In this document: positions 62,636 through 64,000 of the stretch, in pieces
Layout of the letters: each line of letters starts with the position of its first letter
Position numbering within the stretch: the stretch's first letter is position 1
Origin: Acidobacteriota bacterium
GTDB lineage: Bacteria > Acidobacteriota > Vicinamibacteria > Vicinamibacterales > CAVVIG01
Direction of reading: 5' to 3'
NCBI GenBank assembly: GCA_018268955.1
Contig: JAFDVO010000011.1
Span: 1 to 64,000 of the forward strand
DNA length: 64,000 bases
The notes under the pieces: model-generated
What the model was told of the DNA's origin: nothing
Seen by the model: only the letters and a program-made list of their open reading frames with translations
The model's database searches: none
Program-made: the position numbers and the translations under genes

Positions 62636-63514
62636 ATGAGACACGCCATGCGTCTGTTCGTCGTCCTCGCTCTGGCCGTCGCCCTCATGCCGGACGCGAC
62701 CCGCGCACAAACCGCCACGGGCCCGCGCAAGAAGCTGCTCTTCCTCACGCACGCCGCGCTGTACAAGCACCCGAGCCTCGAGCCGGCGGAAACCGCCGTG
62801 ACGGAATGGGGGCGCACGGCAGGCTTCGATGTGACGACGTTGCGGGGATTTGCGCAGCCGTCGCGCAGCATCGACCTCTCGATGCTCACGCCCGAGTACC
62901 TCAATGGGTTCGACGGCCTGATGCTGATGACCAACGGCAACCTGCCGTTGTCCCCGGAACAGAAGCGGTCGCTCGTCGAGTTCGTCCGGAACGGCAAGGC
63001 GCTCGTCGGCGTGCACTGCGCCACGCTGACCCTGTACGACTACCCGCAGTTCGGTGAGGTGCTGGGCGGCTACTACCTGCGCTCGATCGTGCCGACGGAG
63101 CAGATCGCCGCCGGGAAGGTGGGCGTGCTGAAGGTGGAGGACCAGGCGCACCCAGCGACGCGGATGCTCGGCTCGACGTGGCCGATCAACGAGGAGTTCT
63201 ACGAGTTCGGCCACGCGGTGTGGGACGCGAGCCGTCCCACCGAGAACGTGTCGGCCGTGGGGCGGCTGCACATCCTCCTGCCGTTCTCACGCGATCGCGT
63301 GCACGTGCTCCTCAGCCTCGACACGGACCGCACGGACCTTTCGGACCTGCCCAACGTCCCGAAGGGCGACTACCCGCAGGCCTGGACGAACACCTTCGGT
63401 CGCGGTCGGGTCTTCTACACCACGCTCGGGCATCGCGACGACATCTGGGCGCATGACGCGGTGTTCCGCGCGCACGTGACCGGCGGGATCCGCTGGGCGC
63501 TGGGGCTCGAGTAG
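62636..63514 (+). CDS. Secreted ThuA domain-containing protein
   Basis: 292 residues; ATG 62636, or 62648. A signal peptide (MRLFVVLALAVALMPDATRAQ) is followed by a ThuA/glutamine amidotransferase-like fold: KKLLFLTHAALYKHPS, the strand LMLMTNGNLPLSPEQKRSLVEFVRNGKALVGVHCATLT, and the end YTTLGHRDDIWAHDAVFRAHVTGGIRWAL. ThuA-like proteins are widespread in sugar-degradation loci; the reaction is not established, though a hydrolase or lyase on keto-sugars is suspected. It is divergent from the respiratory operon. Confidence 0.88.
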   Translation: MRHAMRLFVVLALAVALMPDATRAQTATGPRKKLLFLTHAALYKHPSLEPAETAVTEWGRTAGFDVTTLRGFAQPSRSIDLSMLTPEYLNGFDGLMLMTNGNLPLSPEQKRSLVEFVRNGKALVGVHCATLTLYDYPQFGEVLGGYYLRSIVPTEQIAAGKVGVLKVEDQAHPATRMLGSTWPINEEFYEFGHAVWDASRPTENVSAVGRLHILLPFSRDRVHVLLSLDTDRTDLSDLPNVPKGDYPQAWTNTFGRGRVFYTTLGHRDDIWAHDAVFRAHVTGGIRWALGLE

Positions 63515-63595
63515 ACCCCTCGTCGGCTGGAGCCGCCCAGCGCTGCAGGCGGAAGCCCGACGCCCGGAGCCTGCTACGATCGTCGCAAGGTCGTC

Positions 63596-64000
63596 GTGGC
63601 TGCCACTGACACCAACACCGCGGCTGAGCCGCCGCCGTTCGCCTCGGCGTATCGGCTGCCAATCGATCAGCTGATCAGTGCGCTCGACACCGACGCGGAC
63701 GCCGGACTGTCGGGAGACGACGCGGCGCGCCGGCTGGTGAGGCATGGGCGTAACGAGCTTGCGTCATCGCCGCCGACACCGGCCTGGCGCCGGTTCCTCG
63801 CCCAGTTCGAGGACGTGCTCGTCATCCTGCTGCTGATCGCGACCGCGATCTCTGCGGCCCTGTGGGTCGTCGAACGCGACGCACCTCTCCCCTACGAAGC
63901 GATGGCGATCCTTGCCGTCGTGCTGTTGAACGCCGCCATCGGCTTCGCGCAGGAACAGCGTGCCGAAGCTGCCGTTGCGGCCCTCCGTGCGATGTCGGCG
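63596..64000 (+). CDS. Cation-transporting P-type ATPase, N-terminal part (3' end outside the window)
   Basis: The frame from GTG 63596 (weak AAGG upstream) is open to the window edge, 135 codons. It starts with a cation-ATPase N-terminal domain (LISALDTDADAGLSGDDAARRLVRHGRNEL) and continues with the first two helices (FLAQFEDVLVILLLIATAISAALWVVE, PLPYEAMAILAVVLLNAAIGFAQEQRAEAAVAALRAM). This matches the SERCA/PMA-like P2-type ATPases, not the copper P1B type. The specificity residues lie beyond the window. Confidence 0.8.
   Translation, partial: MAATDTNTAAEPPPFASAYRLPIDQLISALDTDADAGLSGDDAARRLVRHGRNELASSPPTPAWRRFLAQFEDVLVILLLIATAISAALWVVERDAPLPYEAMAILAVVLLNAAIGFAQEQRAEAAVAALRAMSA

Overview
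The window is GC-rich bacterial DNA. Its gene content fits an Acidobacteriota chromosome, probably Vicinamibacteria: Oar-like TonB receptor with a carboxypeptidase-regulatory-like domain, VWFA-related protein, alternative complex III beside a cbb3 oxidase. This is inferred from gene families, not from a marker gene. No rRNA, intact tRNA or CRISPR array was seen.

Region 1, about 1-32641, looks like the right part of a tRNA-integrated element. It starts with plasmid-like genes (DUF932, ParB-like, two paralogous small proteins, a small HTH protein). It ends with a tyrosine recombinase (31374-32489) and a 21-nt copy of a tRNA-Ser 3' end (32621-32641). That geometry puts the intact tRNA and the left end before position 1. 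The cargo has two blocks. Block A (6170-19142) holds an ECF sigma/anti-sigma pair; an operon of a TVP38 protein and two flavoproteins; a YnjB-C-D-F-like ABC transporter plus CDP-alcohol phosphatidyltransferase operon; a TonB-dependent receptor; and a TlpA-like thioredoxin lipoprotein with a frame break. Five promoters of one design (TGTAAG, about 17 nt, CAC-type -10) precede the sigma gene and all four transcription units, so block A reads as one regulon for an uncharacterised envelope transport/redox system. Block B (19490-29273) is a copper/thiol cluster: DsbD, a CusF-like multi-domain metal protein, a DUF3179 protein, DoxX, and a bufferin module (BufC DUF2063, BufB DUF692, BufA DUF2282), then an anti-sigma/ECF sigma pair, a small cysteine-rich secreted protein and a divergent peroxiredoxin-DsbD-alpha fusion. 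It has its own promoter motif (TGGAATATT, 13 nt, GCGTTTC), found three times.

Region 2, 29290-43345, is mixed: a broken methyltransferase, a nucleoside phosphorylase-like gene, a GDCCVxC zinc-ribbon protein, the integrase, a twice-frameshifted secreted protein, a histidine kinase, a methyltransferase, a DUF2306 protein, a truncated barrel protein, a cytochrome c/copper monooxygenase-like gene with its partner, a TPR-like protein and a VWA protein.

Region 3, 43392-62222, is one large minus-strand respiratory locus. It runs ccoNO-ccoQ-ccoP-ccoG-ccoH-ccoI-ccoS-actA-B-C-D-E-F-TauE/SafE and ends with a small protein and a sigma-54 activator of the XylR_N/V4R type. It encodes a quinol:cytochrome c oxidoreductase (alternative complex III), a cbb3 oxidase and its copper/heme maturation factors. 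Sigma-54-type promoters (GG-N10-GC) lie before ccoNO and before the activator operon, and the latter has two abutting 17-bp palindromes upstream as likely activator sites. A ThuA-domain protein and the start of a P-type ATPase close the window.
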